Part shown: piece by piece, positions 1-10,560 of the stretch | How the letters are laid out: the number at the start of each line of letters is the position of its first letter | Position numbering within the stretch: the first letter of the stretch is position 1 | Source: Nymphalis io | Taxonomy: Eukaryota > Arthropoda > Insecta > Lepidoptera > Nymphalidae | Direction: 5' to 3' | NCBI RefSeq assembly: GCF_905147045.1 | Contig: NC_065908.1 | Location: 3,658,001-3,722,000, forward strand | DNA length: 64,000 nt | Notes under the pieces: generated by a model | What the model saw: the letters and a program-made list of their open reading frames with translations, nothing else | What the model was told of the DNA's origin: nothing | Databases searched by the model: none | Position numbers and translations under genes: made by a program

Positions 1-108
1 TTCAAGCTTACTGACTCAAATTTTATCAAATTCGGTTCAATTGTTTAGCCGTGAAAGGGACAGAGACAGACAGATTTACTTTCGCATTCATAATATTAGT
101 AAAGATGT
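1..108 (+). repeat. REP-E copy, 3' part, cut by the window edge
   Basis: The text runs from 'tttatcaaattcggttcaa' through 'agccgtgaaagggacagag' to 'tttcgcattcataatattag'. The same end occurs at 22.0-22.2 and 22.9-23.2 kb. This is a widespread type of lepidopteran dispersed repeat; its class cannot be decided from these fragments. Confidence 0.6.
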
Positions 109-642
109 AAAGCTACCACTGATTCGGAATGTAGATTCTACGAACGAACTATAAGAAACGGCAAGAAATAGTAGTTCCTCATTTTCAACATTTAAATACA
201 AGGTATGTCGATTTAATACAATTAAAATACATATGTTTACAACTCAACAACTAACTGCTCGCTTTTTTATCATCTATACAAATCTTGTGATGAGTAACGT
301 GCCTTATTTATTAATGTTTTTAAACAAACGTGCAAAGGCAAAAATGACTTATAAACGTTATTTTATACATTATCTGAATTAAACTAAGAGTTACTTGTCC
401 GGTTTTGAAGCTTTGAACTTCAGTTAGGATTTACGTGTTCTAGCAACAGGGCATCTTGAGCAATATTCTAAAAATATAAACTATAATATACCCATAACAA
501 TTTTACTATTTTGTCATAACTAAGCTACCAAATAACAAGTACAGAAATCAATGCTCTTACAAGAACAATTGCATCATTGCAACAAAAAAAAAAAACATTT
601 TGTTGCCATATGTTTTAAATAGTAGCGTCTGAGTTTCGAGCC
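109..642. other. AT-rich intergenic DNA, no feature seen
   Basis: Short homopolymers and no open frame of note. I see no repeat that matches another part of the window. Confidence 0.5.
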
Positions 643-904
643 TTTTTTTATAATATGACGGCCCGCTGGCAAAATCTGATGGCAAGTGACAAACATTTTT
701 CATATCACCAATGTGCAACCAAACTTGAGAAATAAGATGTTATTATGTCCCTTGTGCTTAAGTCTATAAGCCAAGTGGCTACAACGCTTGTAATAAAACT
801 GGCTCGCTTACCCTTGTACCGGAATACAGTAATTCAGAGTATTGACAATGGGCGGTACAATAATTGGTAAGTGGGTGAAACTCACCCAGACAGGCTGCAC
901 AAAG
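643..904 (-). repeat. REP-D copy, diverged, poly(T) end first
   Basis: Begins with a T-run, then 'ctgatggcaagtgac', 'aataagatgttattatgtcc', 'ggctcgcttacccttgtacc' and 'cacccagacaggctgcaca', in the same order as intact copies at 32.7 and 35.5 kb. About 40 bp of extra sequence interrupts it near 760-800. Confidence 0.6.
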
Positions 905-1373
905 AACAAATATCGGATGATACATACGATAAACGCTGCCGATATAACGCGTCCGCGGCCCTTATATTGACATATAAGTACCTAGTCTAAGATTGACTAT
1001 AAGTTAGTAGGTTACGTAAGAACGGCTGGACAATACCGACGCGCTTCAATGAATCCGTTTGGTGGCGAAAAAATCACGCGGTCAATATTAAGTTATGACG
1101 TAGTTAGCCTTAGCTTATCTGGGTTAGTTTATCGTTTAATAAATGATGTTTTTATTTCGTATAAATGTATTGCGTTAGTCTCCTTGACATTATATACCTA
1201 TCATAGTATCTTATAGGAAGTATTTCGGTTTTAAAAGACATCGCAAGGCCTAAAACAATAATATAGGTATTCTTATTTTGTAAATACGAATTAATTATAT
1301 TTGAGCTTGAGCATTATACATTAAATTTTATTAATTTGCTTTCTATATTTTATGCTGGGCCCACACCACATGA

Positions 1374-1490
1374 AAGCCTCTGGGTAGGTTATGGGATTAT
1401 TACCCACTCATTACAGTGACATAACATCTTAGTTCCCGAGGTTGGTGGCGCATTGGCCATTTACTTACTTACTACAGGTGGCCCATTGCT
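1374..1490 (+). repeat. REP-D fragment, internally deleted
   Basis: Contains 'tctgggtaggtt', 'acccactcatta', 'cttagttcccgaggttggtg' and 'caggtggccca' in REP-D order, with the middle missing. Confidence 0.55.
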
Positions 1491-1832
1491 TTAATATATG
1501 TATTTTAAATGACGTACAAAGCGTTAGGTTATATATCAGGTATTGCTCGTTTTTGACACATCAAAGCGTTATTTAATCACACACTTAAGTGTTTATATAC
1601 TAAAATTTGTTATAATAAAATCTTATGTCAAGGTCGAATTATGTTGACCGGCCCGAACGACGTCATCCACCATCTTGTTTTTTTTAATGTTTTATATATA
1701 ACAATTGACACTTACCAAAAAATACAGATGAAAAACTTCGATTTTCATATTAAAAATAACGTGTGATTTATCACCATTTAACTTAATAACTTATGTTATA
1801 ATCAAGGTTATAATTCAATATCTATATTATCA

Positions 1833-2106
1833 AGCCAAGATGGCCCCGTGGGTAGAACACGCGAATCTTAACCTAAGGTTGCGGATTCAAACCCGGGCAA
1901 GCACCACTGTCCTTTCAAGTGGTTAACTTATATTTATAATATATCTCATGCTCGGCGCTGAAGGACAACATCGTGATGAAGCCTGCATGCGTCGGTTGCA
2001 CATCTACCACATCTGTATACCATCCTACATTAATGCAGCGTGCTGGAATAAGCTCCTAACCTGCTCCTCAAAATGAAGAAGAGGCCTTAGCCTAGCAGTG
2101 GAACAT
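1833..2106 (+). mobile_element. SINE-A copy, near full length
   Basis: The tRNA-like head has an A-box region 'tggccccgtgggtagaac' and a B-box 'gattcaaacccgggc', as expected for RNA polymerase III promoters. The body ('ctcggcgctgaagg', 'gcagcgtgctggaataag') and end ('gaggccttagcctagcagtg') match the full-length copy at 61.1 kb in reverse. Diverged and presumably inactive. Confidence 0.8.
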
Positions 2107-2434
2107 ATACATGTTATTTATATTTTAAAGCTAGATTGGACAAGAAATTACCAGACCAATTTTAAAAATTATTTATATATTGGTATTAAAATTGTGATCC
2201 ACTCAATTATTTATTATAACAATAAATTTTAAACAATGGTAAACAAGTTATCAGAGTAATGTGGACAAATGAGAACTTCCATTTATTTATAGCAGTTTAA
2301 GACTTTATTTTTACACATCCAGTTTATGTTTAAGGAAGGGAGAGCACCTGGCAAGTAAAGCCACCTGATGGTATCTATGCAGCCAATAACTTATTATATA
2401 CATATATACTTCGGCGTAAAAATAGTAAAGTCAA
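2107..2434. other. AT-rich intergenic DNA
   Basis: Nothing recognisable apart from a short 'ccacctgatggtatc' near 2361, which may be a REP-D remnant. Confidence 0.4.
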
Positions 2435-2540
2435 CGGCTGGGCTAAGCTGGGATACACATATGACAGAATTTCATATACAGGTTTCCTCACGATGTTTTC
2501 TTTCATCGTCAAACACGAGATGTATTATAAATGTAATCGT
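2435..2540 (-). repeat. SINE-A fragment, reverse orientation
   Basis: 'acacatatgacagaatttca', 'caggtttcctcacgatgttt' and 'aacacgagatgtattataaa' match the middle of SINE-A in reverse. Head and tail are absent. A 64-codon open frame over this stretch is repeat-derived. Confidence 0.65.
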
Positions 2541-2902
2541 AGAAATAATAAATAACACATAATATATACATATATACAATCATATCAAAGTTTCTTTGAA
2601 AATAAAGCATCGAACTTGTTTATTTTTTTAAATAAATTGTTTAAGAGACGCAATATTCATCTAAAGAGAATTTATCATCTTCGAAAGTATAAAAAAATCG
2701 TGAGTAAATCGCTCATTTAGCTTTGTTGTCATTTATTGTTAAGAGTTGTTTGATCTTAGATCAGTTGAAACTTTCATTTTATTTGTATACTAGTTAAATA
2801 AGTTAGTATTTTTAAACTCTTTAATTGTTTTTATATAACAAATTATTTATATGTTTTTAATCTATTAAGTATCTATTAAACTTATTTTTTTTTAATCTGA
2901 GA

Positions 2903-3122
2903 CGAGAAGCCGGAGTGGAAAACGGATTTTAATCGAAGGTCGCGGGTTCAAATTAGGACATCTGAGTTTTCACATGTTTAATATAAACGCCGCGAGGAAA
3001 CCTGCGTGCGTTAAATGAAATTCTACCAGTTAAATATCCACCAACCGGTATTGAAGCAGGGTTATAGATTACGCTCCAAACATGAGGAGGCATTTACCCC
3101 AGTTGTGTGATTTACGGGCCGT
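2903..3122 (+). repeat. SINE-A copy, strongly diverged
   Basis: Head-like 'gacgagaagccggagtgg' and B-box 'cgcgggttcaaattagg' are followed by 'gcgaggaaacctgcgtgcg' and 'catgaggaggcatttacccc', the SINE-A order. Confidence 0.6.
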
Positions 3123-5123
3123 CACTGAAATCTGTATATTTTATGTTTTTATTTTAATTTTTGTTAATGTAACGTTTTAACCACAAATTAAGGTTTTAAA
3201 CGTAATTTTCTAGAGATTATATAAATATAATTTGAGTAAGTGATATTTACCAAATATATATATAATAGTATTTTATTTGCTCATGTAAGCATTAAGTGGC
3301 TCACAAACATTTTACGTCAAACATTGTATGTTTTTATCATTAATTATATCTCTTAAACACAGATCGAACGGACCGAGTGTTCAAGGCTGTTGTGGCGAAA
3401 AATATTGCAAAACAAACCAATTTTATAATTACTAGTTACACTGGTACCTGGTTTCAAATGTATATTAGTCATAATTCCATCAAAAAAAAAGTATGGTATT
3501 AACATTCGTAACTTAAATATAATTGTATACATTTTTTTAAATTAGCGAATTAATGTATTAGAAATCAAAGTATCTTAAAACATGCCTAAAAAGCACATGA
3601 AAATCCGTCTAAATAATAAATACATCTATTTTACTTGCAATGATGGCAAATATATTGTCATTCAAATTATTCTCAAGGGTTACACGATATAAATAGACAA
3701 ATATCAACAGACCAACTTAACAGCAACTTAGCTTAAGTTATTTTAAGTAAGAAAAACATTTGCTTACCAGTAGTGCAATCCCATCAATTTTCAAAGTTCT
3801 ATTAATACGGAAATTTGGTCAATAAACTCTAACAACATCCTTTCATAGCTACACGTTTTGTTGATGTTCCATTCACAAACAACAGGACAACGTAAATACC
3901 GCGAAATCACAGCAAATAAGCAAATTAACGTTATTTAACAAAACATAATTGTAAAACTGACGCGCAAGGCACCACAGACTAACTGGGTTTTATTTCAAAG
4001 TTGTTTCATTCTTGTCACAGAAATCCAAGTATCTTTTGTTTTTTAAAAACGACAGTTTCGATAATGATATTTTTAGCGCGAAGGAGCGACACTCCTACTG
4101 CAATTCGATTCGGTCACTGACTGCCAGTTGCAACTGACTGAGCTCGAGACTTGTTTGACTTGATTTTTTTGGAATGATTGAACTGTAGAATGTATATGAA
4201 TGAGTGATAATACACTATCTGGCTTAATACTCGTTTATTTATTTTTTAAATAAATAAACTTTTAAATAGTTAACATTAACACAGTTAAAAATTATCTGTC
4301 TAAAATGTATCCTTATTTTTACAAAACTTAGATAACCGCCATCTATATATTTATTAACACGAGACTGTAAGAGTGTCATCTGTTCTTTATTCTTGTAACT
4401 TTTAGAAAAACTCAACAAGTACAAAATTTTATCAGTAGATGGCGTACATTCTTTGGCAATATAGAACACATTTTGATGTAGTACATCCAACACTTAATAG
4501 ATGGCGCAAAATGGTGTATTATTTTTTCGACGGCTTACGATCTTAATTCTTTAAAAAATAACGGTCCTTACTATTAATTATACCTATATATAATGAATTG
4601 TTCCACTGACAATGTGAAATATTTTTTTTCATGGTGGTTTTACTTATCCATCCTTCATGAAAATTATGTCGAATACAAATGACATAGGTATAATAAGTGT
4701 AAGTATCCATTTATTAATATAGTTGCATGGCTCAGCCTTTAAATAAATATAATTAAAGTTTCAAATTCGTACGGCACAGTCCTGCAATTATAGATCCTAT
4801 TCGTAAACGTTGTAAAAAGGCTCAAAAACCCTAAGGTTTTTCTATGCAACTGAGATAATCTTAACTAAGTTTTTCTTTATTTTCGGAAAATAATGTTTTA
4901 TTTTTATTTATAATTAAACCACTGGCAATTATTTTCCACAGAAATATTGTTTAGTACAGTAGCTAGACTTCTTTTTGGGTTGCGGAAAACCTTGGGACAA
5001 ATATGTTGAACAGGCAAATTTCGGTTAGGTATATAATTATTTAATGGTAAAATCTTTGCTACAACTCTAACCTAAGCTGTTGGATCAAACTGAGATAAAT
5101 GACTTTTTGAAATTGCTAAAACT
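3123..5123. other. AT-rich intergenic DNA with one GC-richer island
   Basis: Mostly AT-rich with no supported gene. Around 4075-4160 there is a GC-richer island ('gcgcgaaggagcgacactc', 'cggtcactgactgccagttg'). Three copies of the short motif 'agatggcg' (either strand) lie at about 4337, 4438 and 4499. An 84-codon minus-strand open frame at 4239-4493 starts at GTG, has no recognisable domain and is AT-biased; I do not call it. Confidence 0.4.
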
Positions 5124-5129
5124 TTTATT
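5124..5129 (-). terminator. Poly(A) signal AATAAA for the secreted-protein gene
   Basis: AATAAA reads on the minus strand about 75 bp beyond the stop codon of the 611-residue gene, a normal distance for a 3' end in insects. Confidence 0.55.
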
Positions 5130-5203
5130 ATTATTAAAACTCGCAATAAAAGTATAACATAAAAGATATTATATTTATAGATATAGTTTTAAATCTTATT
5201 TAA

Positions 5204-7515
5204 TCAATCGTAATCCTGTCCAGATCTACCCTTGTTCTGAACCATGGCGCCACTGCTTATTGCCGGATGTCCTCCAATAATCCTTATGCCCGGTGAATCG
5301 TCATCGTCTTCAATTTTCTTATTTTCTAAATCCTCAGGAAAATCAATGTTCTCTGAAGATAGCTTGTCTTCGGGATTCATGCCAGTTTTGCTCTTTGGGT
5401 CCTTCATAATGAGTGTATGAAGAAGGTTTTGGCCTATTGGTCTTAAGTTTAGTGATGTACCATCTGACGGAAGGCCTTTTCCTAATAATACTTTTAGTTT
5501 GTCTGTTTCGTAGGCTTTGATTTTGTTTTTGTTACATTGAATTCCCTTACAATTTTTTTCATTACCACGCAATCCGGAATTACAAATTTTTTTAGTTTCA
5601 TATAGTATTTGATTGAAAGTCTTTCCCAGCGGTACTATACCCAAAATTTTTGGTGGATTCTTTAGAGTTACAAGAATTGCTTCAAAATATGGTAATTTGT
5701 GAGGTATGACACATTTTTGCGCAGCTAATAATTTATGGTATTCAGCAGGATCCCCTAATAAAATTGGACGAAGTTGTACGTTAGTTAAATCTAAAAAATT
5801 ACCATTGGAATCAACTAAGTGGCCAGTTTTGTTTACGATTATTCCATTTTTATGCAATACATTCAAAATTAATGTTCTTAATTCGTTTTTATCTATCGCT
5901 TGAGATTTTGAATATCTTTTTTGTAGTATTAATGCGATTTGTTTCTGAAACCACTCTTCAAATTTTTTTCCAGGTAACGTCTTCTGCTGATTAGTGTATT
6001 CCATGTAGGGAGTGAAAAATGCATTTTTTTGAGGGCGCAATTGAAAATTATCTGCATTACTTACATCAGGCTCAAATTGTTGAATTACATCAGAGGATGG
6101 AACAAAAATAATATTATCAGAAAAGGGAGTCTCGTGAACTTGTTGGTGTTGCTCGAAAGGTTGTTGAAGATTCGGGTCAGGTGTAAATACATTTGGTACT
6201 TTCAAAACATAGCCATTATCACTTCCGGGTATAGATGTGTCAGGCATCAGAATTCCGCCTTCATTAAGTTGATTTTTTATATTCGGCATATTTTCGGGTG
6301 TATATTTAAATGGAAGAACTCTTGGCGGCTTATACGCTATAAAATTCCCATTTCCTGGTATACCATTTACAGTTGGATAATAGTGATAGTTTGGTAGATA
6401 TTCATTTATATTTGGTATTTCTGGTGGATGTCCAGAATTAATTTCGTTTTCACTCGTATCAGGTGAATCAAGGGTGTCAGGTATTGGTGGAAATGTATTT
6501 TCAACTCCGGGATAATATAAAAAATGATCGTTGTAATTTGGTAATTTTTTTTCGACATTTAAATTAAGATTCTTGCCTGGTATGATCAGCTGTGGTCTAC
6601 GTTTCCCTGGCAAGTACTGCTCATTATTTGAAGGGTTGTTTTCAGGGATAGTCATATCTGCATAAATATAAAAGAAATCAGTAACTTTTTGCGTATCAAT
6701 TATATCTAATCCATCTTTCTCGTCAAGTGTGAGATCCGGTAAGAGAATCTGTTTTTCTCTGTTCGGTATGTATATTGTAATTTTGTTATTTTTATTTTTA
6801 TACAAGTAAACAACCAGTCTAACTTGTTCACCGTCAAGTGAAAAATGTTCTGAAACACGTATCCCTAGAGGATTTATTGGTAAACAAAAACATTCCTCTG
6901 TACTGGATGCACTTCGTTCCTCTTGATTATCATAATCAACTCTTTGGTCTTCCGTTGGGTCAAAATCAATTGATTTTGATTCTCTGAAAAATACATTTTA
7001 CATAATATATTAAAAATATTGACAGCATGTAAATAATATTAAATATATATATTAATATATTACCTCGTGCATTCTGATAAAATCGTCACACATAGTAGCA
7101 AGACCTGAAAAATTAATATATTATAACAAAAAATAATTATAATATACAGAATATCTATCTTATATCTTAATTTTTTATGTTATAGATAGGCGGACGGGCA
7201 AATGGTCCAACTGATGTCAGGTGACCACTGCCCATAGACAGTGGCGATGTAAGAAATATTAACCATTCCTTAGGCTAGCTAGGCTGCGCAATGGTGACAC
7301 ATTGCGCAACCAACCTTGGGAACGAAGATGATTTGTGCATTTAGTTGCACTGGCTTATTCTTCCTTCAAACCGGAACGCAACAATACTAAGTTTTCCTGT
7401 TTAGCGGAATATCTGATGAGTGGGCTTGCACAAAGTTCTACTAGCTAGAAGGTGTCAATCAAATGTACTAAGAAAATAAAAAGCAAGAAATGGTACCTAC
7501 CTTAAATAATTTCAT
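5204..7515 (-). CDS. Secreted Pro/Asn/Gly-rich protein, 3 exons, 611 aa, unknown function
   Basis: I read three exons on the minus strand: 7501-7515, 7064-7104 and 5204-6983. All splice ends obey GT-AG ('aag|gtaggt', 'ttttcag|gtc', 'gag|gtaata', 'tttttcag|aga') and frames join cleanly to give 611 codons plus TGA. The start is the ATG at 7515; exon 1 encodes only MKLFK and exon 2 supplies VLLLCVTILSECT, together a signal peptide, so the product should be secreted. The mature chain has an acidic N-terminal stretch, then about 250 residues with irregular Pro-Gly and Pro-Asn spacing (residues 130-350), a more ordered part with an Asp/Asn-containing 'LVDSNGNF' near 408, four C-terminal Cys (443, 486, 497, 502) besides C50 and C52, and an acidic run 'EDDDD' before 'RIIGG' (586-590). 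I recognise no family. A structural, cuticle, eggshell or silk-type extracellular role is only a guess from composition. Intron 1 holds a REP-D copy. Confidence 0.85.
7170..7446 (-). repeat. REP-D copy inside intron 1 of the secreted-protein gene
   Basis: 'aggcggacgggcaaatgg', 'aaccaaccttgggaacgaag', 'ttcaaaccggaacgcaacaa' and 'atatctgatgagtgggcttg' follow REP-D order. It fills most of the 396-bp intron and is diverged, so the insertion is not recent. Confidence 0.75.
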
Positions 7516-7580
7516 GTTTTAAAGTCTATATCTCTTCCAAGCAACACTATGAACCCGAATGCTGTCTAATCAATCTTTGC

Positions 7581-7591
7581 ATATATTTATA
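7581..7591 (-). promoter_or_regulatory. TATA box of the secreted-protein gene
   Basis: On the minus strand the text reads TATAAATATAT, 66 bp upstream of the ATG at 7515. This places a start site about 30 bp downstream and leaves a 5' leader of roughly 35-40 bp. Confidence 0.6.
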
Positions 7592-7772
7592 GTAATGGCA
7601 AAATTGCAATTAGTCAACAAAAACAATTAACTGAGTCAAATTAAATTATTAAGCGTCTAACAAATATAATTAAATTATAGCGCTAACTTGTGAAGCAAAG
7701 TTTTAATTACCAGAGCATATTAATGTTAATTAAAAAATATAGATTTAATAAAGACCTACTGTTACTAATGAT

Positions 7773-7820
7773 ACTTTTTTTTTATAGAAGGAAGGTGGAC
7801 GAGCATATGCGCCACCAACC
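7773..7820 (-). repeat. REP-D fragment, poly(T) end only
   Basis: 'cttttttttttatagaagg' and 'aggtggacgagcatatgcg' match the A-tail end of REP-D; the rest is missing. Confidence 0.55.
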
Positions 7821-8687
7821 ATACTAATATATAAATAATACTAATGCATGAATACAATGGAAATAAAAAATACAATGTAAATAAATAAAAAATATTATTT
7901 AAAAAAAATATTTGTAAAAATATAAGGAACTATATAGCTTGGGTAGCTAGTTTTTAATCCGGACCTTGTACGGGTAATATAAGAAATAATTGCGAATCGA
8001 AGTACGCGATCGCAGCGCCACCTAGCGCTGACTTAAAAAATATACTTTTATGAAATACCCTAAATCATCTTCTTGAAACGAGTGAACTGTTTGTTTGTTA
8101 TTAAATGACTGTATGAGTTTTTTCAACATTATTTACTTTAAAATACTATTTTAGTCTATTTAATCTAAGAAATAAGGCTCCTTTGTCAGTGATATTTTAT
8201 AACAGATAATACACGTGGCTATCCTGTCTTACATTCTGGGATAAAAAATAGCTTGTGTCTACTGTATGACCTAAAAACTATTTTAATTTAATAATTAGGA
8301 AGCCAGCGTCATATATATTAAGAAAAACATGTTCTTATTGCTTATATAAAAACAGTGTTACAAAATAGATACTAATTATAGGCTAACGTTAAGTTAGCCT
8401 ATAATTCAAATAAAAAATCTCTAAATGATGAAAAAAAAAACAAATTTTTTTTTAACTTGAATAAGGAAATATATAAAATATATAATTTAATAATCTATCT
8501 GAAAGTTAAAACTTGTCGATGAATTTTGGTTTTAGTGTGAACGAAAAATTTCCGAATACTAACGTTTGTAGTATAAGTAGAGATTATTGAACTTTTTTGA
8601 TGAAAATATTAAAAAGGAAATTAGTACTGGTTGTTATTTAAACAAAAAAATATCTGTCATTTAAGAAGTCAAACCAAAATTAACAAA
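7821..8687. other. Intergenic DNA upstream of the first IF1-like gene
   Basis: AT-rich. It holds a perfect 14-bp inverted repeat at 8374-8406 (listed separately). A weak TATA-like 'tataagtag' at 8571-8579 lies about 110 bp before the IF1-like start. Confidence 0.4.
8374..8406. repeat. Perfect inverted repeat, 14-bp arms, 5-nt spacer
   Basis: The arm 'aattataggctaac' (8374-8387) is followed by spacer 'gttaa' and its exact reverse complement (8393-8406). Confidence 0.95.
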
Positions 8688-9056
8688 ATGTCCTTCCACG
8701 TAACACTTTATTCAGCACAATGTAGACTATTTAGCAGTTTTTCGAAACAATCCGCTAAAATGAGGTCTTATCATGTAATTAAAAATATTTTTCAACGGAA
8801 GTGGAAAGAAACTTTTCTAAAACCCATGTTAAGGAACAACAGCTTATCAAATCATTCTGGAGCACCTGGCAGTGGAGCAGGGAGGGGTGGTGGGGCTGGC
8901 GGAAGTGTAAGAGAATCTGGTGGAAGTCTTGGACGGTATGGAGCCGCACAAGAGGAACAATTCTTCTTCAACAAACAAAGGGAACAGTTGGAGAAGTTAA
9001 AGAAAAAGCTGAAAGAAGAAAAAACTGGTGAATTATCACGAAAGGAAGAAAAGTAA
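8688..9056 (+). CDS. Mitochondrial ATPase inhibitor IF1-like protein, 122 aa
   Basis: IF1 binds the F1 part of mitochondrial ATP synthase and blocks ATP hydrolysis when the proton gradient fails. Residues about 59-112 show the IF1 layout: a Gly-rich stretch, 'GSVRESGGSLGRYG' (72-85), 'EEQFFF' (89-94) where the family has an EE..YF-type inhibitory motif, then the helix start 'REQLEKLKKKLKEE'. The first ~55 residues are basic and rich in Ser, Phe and hydroxyl residues with few acids, as in a mitochondrial targeting sequence. The first ATG at 8688 is chosen; the open frame reaches further up only through non-ATG codons. The protein stops about 12 residues after the helix begins, so the usual long C-terminal coiled coil for dimerisation is missing. 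It has one exon and AATAAA at 9124-9129. A retrocopy that became a gene is possible. Confidence 0.75.
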   Translation: MSFHVTLYSAQCRLFSSFSKQSAKMRSYHVIKNIFQRKWKETFLKPMLRNNSLSNHSGAPGSGAGRGGGAGGSVRESGGSLGRYGAAQEEQFFFNKQREQLEKLKKKLKEEKTGELSRKEEK

Positions 9057-9123
9057 ATTGTTCATTAATATAGAAATGTACAATTACATACAATACTTGT
9101 ATATAACTATGTTTGACATTTGA

Positions 9124-9129
9124 AATAAA
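9124..9129 (+). terminator. Poly(A) signal AATAAA of the first IF1-like gene
   Basis: AATAAA lies 68 bp after the stop codon, within 'tgaaataaaaaaataattg'. Confidence 0.6.
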
Positions 9130-9234
9130 AAAATAATTGTAAACGTTTTTGATTAATCATTTAAATTTATGTAACGCGCTGCTACAAGTAATCAATACGG
9201 TTATCCAAATTGTTCATAGCTTATTTGAAGTTAG

Positions 9235-9393
9235 AAACAGCCATTGGATATCCCACAGTCCTCTCACCCTCTTCTGTGGAATGTTTGGATTCATTATGGC
9301 AGAAAGATTTCTGCCACATGCAGGTTTCCTCACGACGTTTTCTTCACCGCCGAGCACCAAATAAATTTTAAAAGCAAATTAAGCACATGGAAC
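9235..9393 (-). repeat. SINE-A fragment between the two IF1-like genes
   Basis: 'tctgccacatgcaggtttcc', 'tcacgacgttttcttcaccg' and 'aagcaaattaagcacatgga' are SINE-A in reverse. Its presence in the spacer argues against the pair being one continuous transcript by design. Confidence 0.65.
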
Positions 9394-9804
9394 CTTGGTA
9401 GTTTTTACTAATACTTGAGCTCGCAAATAATTCGGTAACAATTCTTTTGGGTATCTCGCCTTAATTTTACATTAACCTCACCTAGTTCACCTTAACATTA
9501 CCTTATTGGCTGTGCTCTATTAATATAACTTAAAATGAATAATCAAATATTTTAATTACTAATTACTAACTTTTGTTCAATAATCTTTAATTATGCATTG
9601 GATTTAAAAGTTTATTCATTTATTCAACTTCTATTTTCTTACTAATCTTTTAAATACTAAAACCGTTTAAGTTGTCATCTGTATTTCTAATAATGACAAA
9701 TAAATAAAATGTCAACACAAATTGGTAAAATAATAATTTTGTCTTCACAATTATATAATTAGCATATTGGAACTTGAAGAATAATTCATAAAAAGAACAA
9801 TAAT
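9394..9804. other. Spacer upstream of the second IF1-like gene
   Basis: AT-rich, no repeat recognised. No convincing TATA box; 'tatataattag' at about 9752 is too weak to call. Confidence 0.4.
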
Positions 9805-10116
9805 ATGGCTAAACACAAGGTAGTAAGATTTTTTAACTATATTCCAAGCACTTATACACATTCTCGAGATTATGAAAAAGGCATTCCAACTATACTTTTG
9901 ACTCCTGTCAAAACGAATGCTAAGTTATATTCAGAAGGTTCAGGCAAAAAGCCATCTAGAGAAGAACAACTAGACTCAATGAAAATGCCTGGATTTGTTC
10001 ATACCCAAACCATGCATGAGGAAGGGCATTTTACACAAAAAGCAAAACAGCAATTGGAGGAATTAAAAAAGAAATTGGATAAACCCACTATAGAAAACAC
10101 AGAAAAGAAAGAATAG
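9805..10116 (+). CDS. Divergent IF1-like protein, 103 aa, tandem paralogue
   Basis: The C-terminal third, 'MHEEGHFTQKAKQQLEELKK' (70-89), lines up with 'AAQEEQFFFNKQREQLEKLKK' of the gene 0.75 kb upstream: both have EE-x-x-F, a basic pair and QLE-x-LKKKL. The Gly-rich inhibitory lead is reduced to 'GSGKKPSREEQ' (45-55) and the conserved R-E-x-G-G element is lost. The N-terminus ('MAKHKVVRFFNYIPSTYT') is basic and aromatic, compatible with mitochondrial import. It has a single exon and the ATG at 9805 opens the frame. The open frame has survived despite strong divergence, which favours a real but fast-evolving gene over a dead copy. Whether it still binds F1 is doubtful without the Gly-rich region. 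Confidence 0.6.
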   Translation: MAKHKVVRFFNYIPSTYTHSRDYEKGIPTILLTPVKTNAKLYSEGSGKKPSREEQLDSMKMPGFVHTQTMHEEGHFTQKAKQQLEELKKKLDKPTIENTEKKE

Positions 10117-10560
10117 TCACGTAAAATGTTTATTGAAATGAAATTAGTTGGACATTTTTGATTAACAAAATCATTGTACAATTTTGATTTTGATAATCAA
10201 AAATTATCAATACGTATTGAGAGCGAAACGAGATAAAATGAAATGTTCATTATTGTGTATACATACATATAAATATGCGTGCATAGAAAAATACATGTTA
10301 AATAAATGGGAAAGATATGATCATTCTCAGTATATTCTGACACCTGATACTCATTCTGACACCTTAAATATAAATGCGTTATAGTGCTTTTTCACTTACT
10401 AGCGATTACTTAATGCGTATATCGATATTATATAAAATACAATCATAAATTACTTCAACCAACGTTTTAATGTAGAGTAGCGAAATCATTGTGATATTTA
10501 TCCGCTTTAATAAAAGAATCCTGTAAAGTGAAAGTGCAATTAAAAAAGATAAATGTATAA
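10117..10560. other. Downstream flank of the IF1-like pair
   Basis: AT-rich. AATAAA occurs near 10298 and near 10508, either of which could end the second IF1-like transcript. No other feature seen. Confidence 0.4.

Noticed and set aside
4239..4493. 84-codon minus-strand frame as a gene
   Set aside because: It starts at GTG, is AT-driven, and shows no domain, signal peptide or splice support.
6803..6805. Start of the secreted protein inside the big exon
   Set aside because: The codon there is TTG; the frame continues upstream to a clean splice acceptor and joins two exons that give a signal peptide.
8631..8687. Longer start for the first IF1-like gene
   Set aside because: The extension begins at TTG and adds no targeting or conserved sequence; the first ATG is at 8688.
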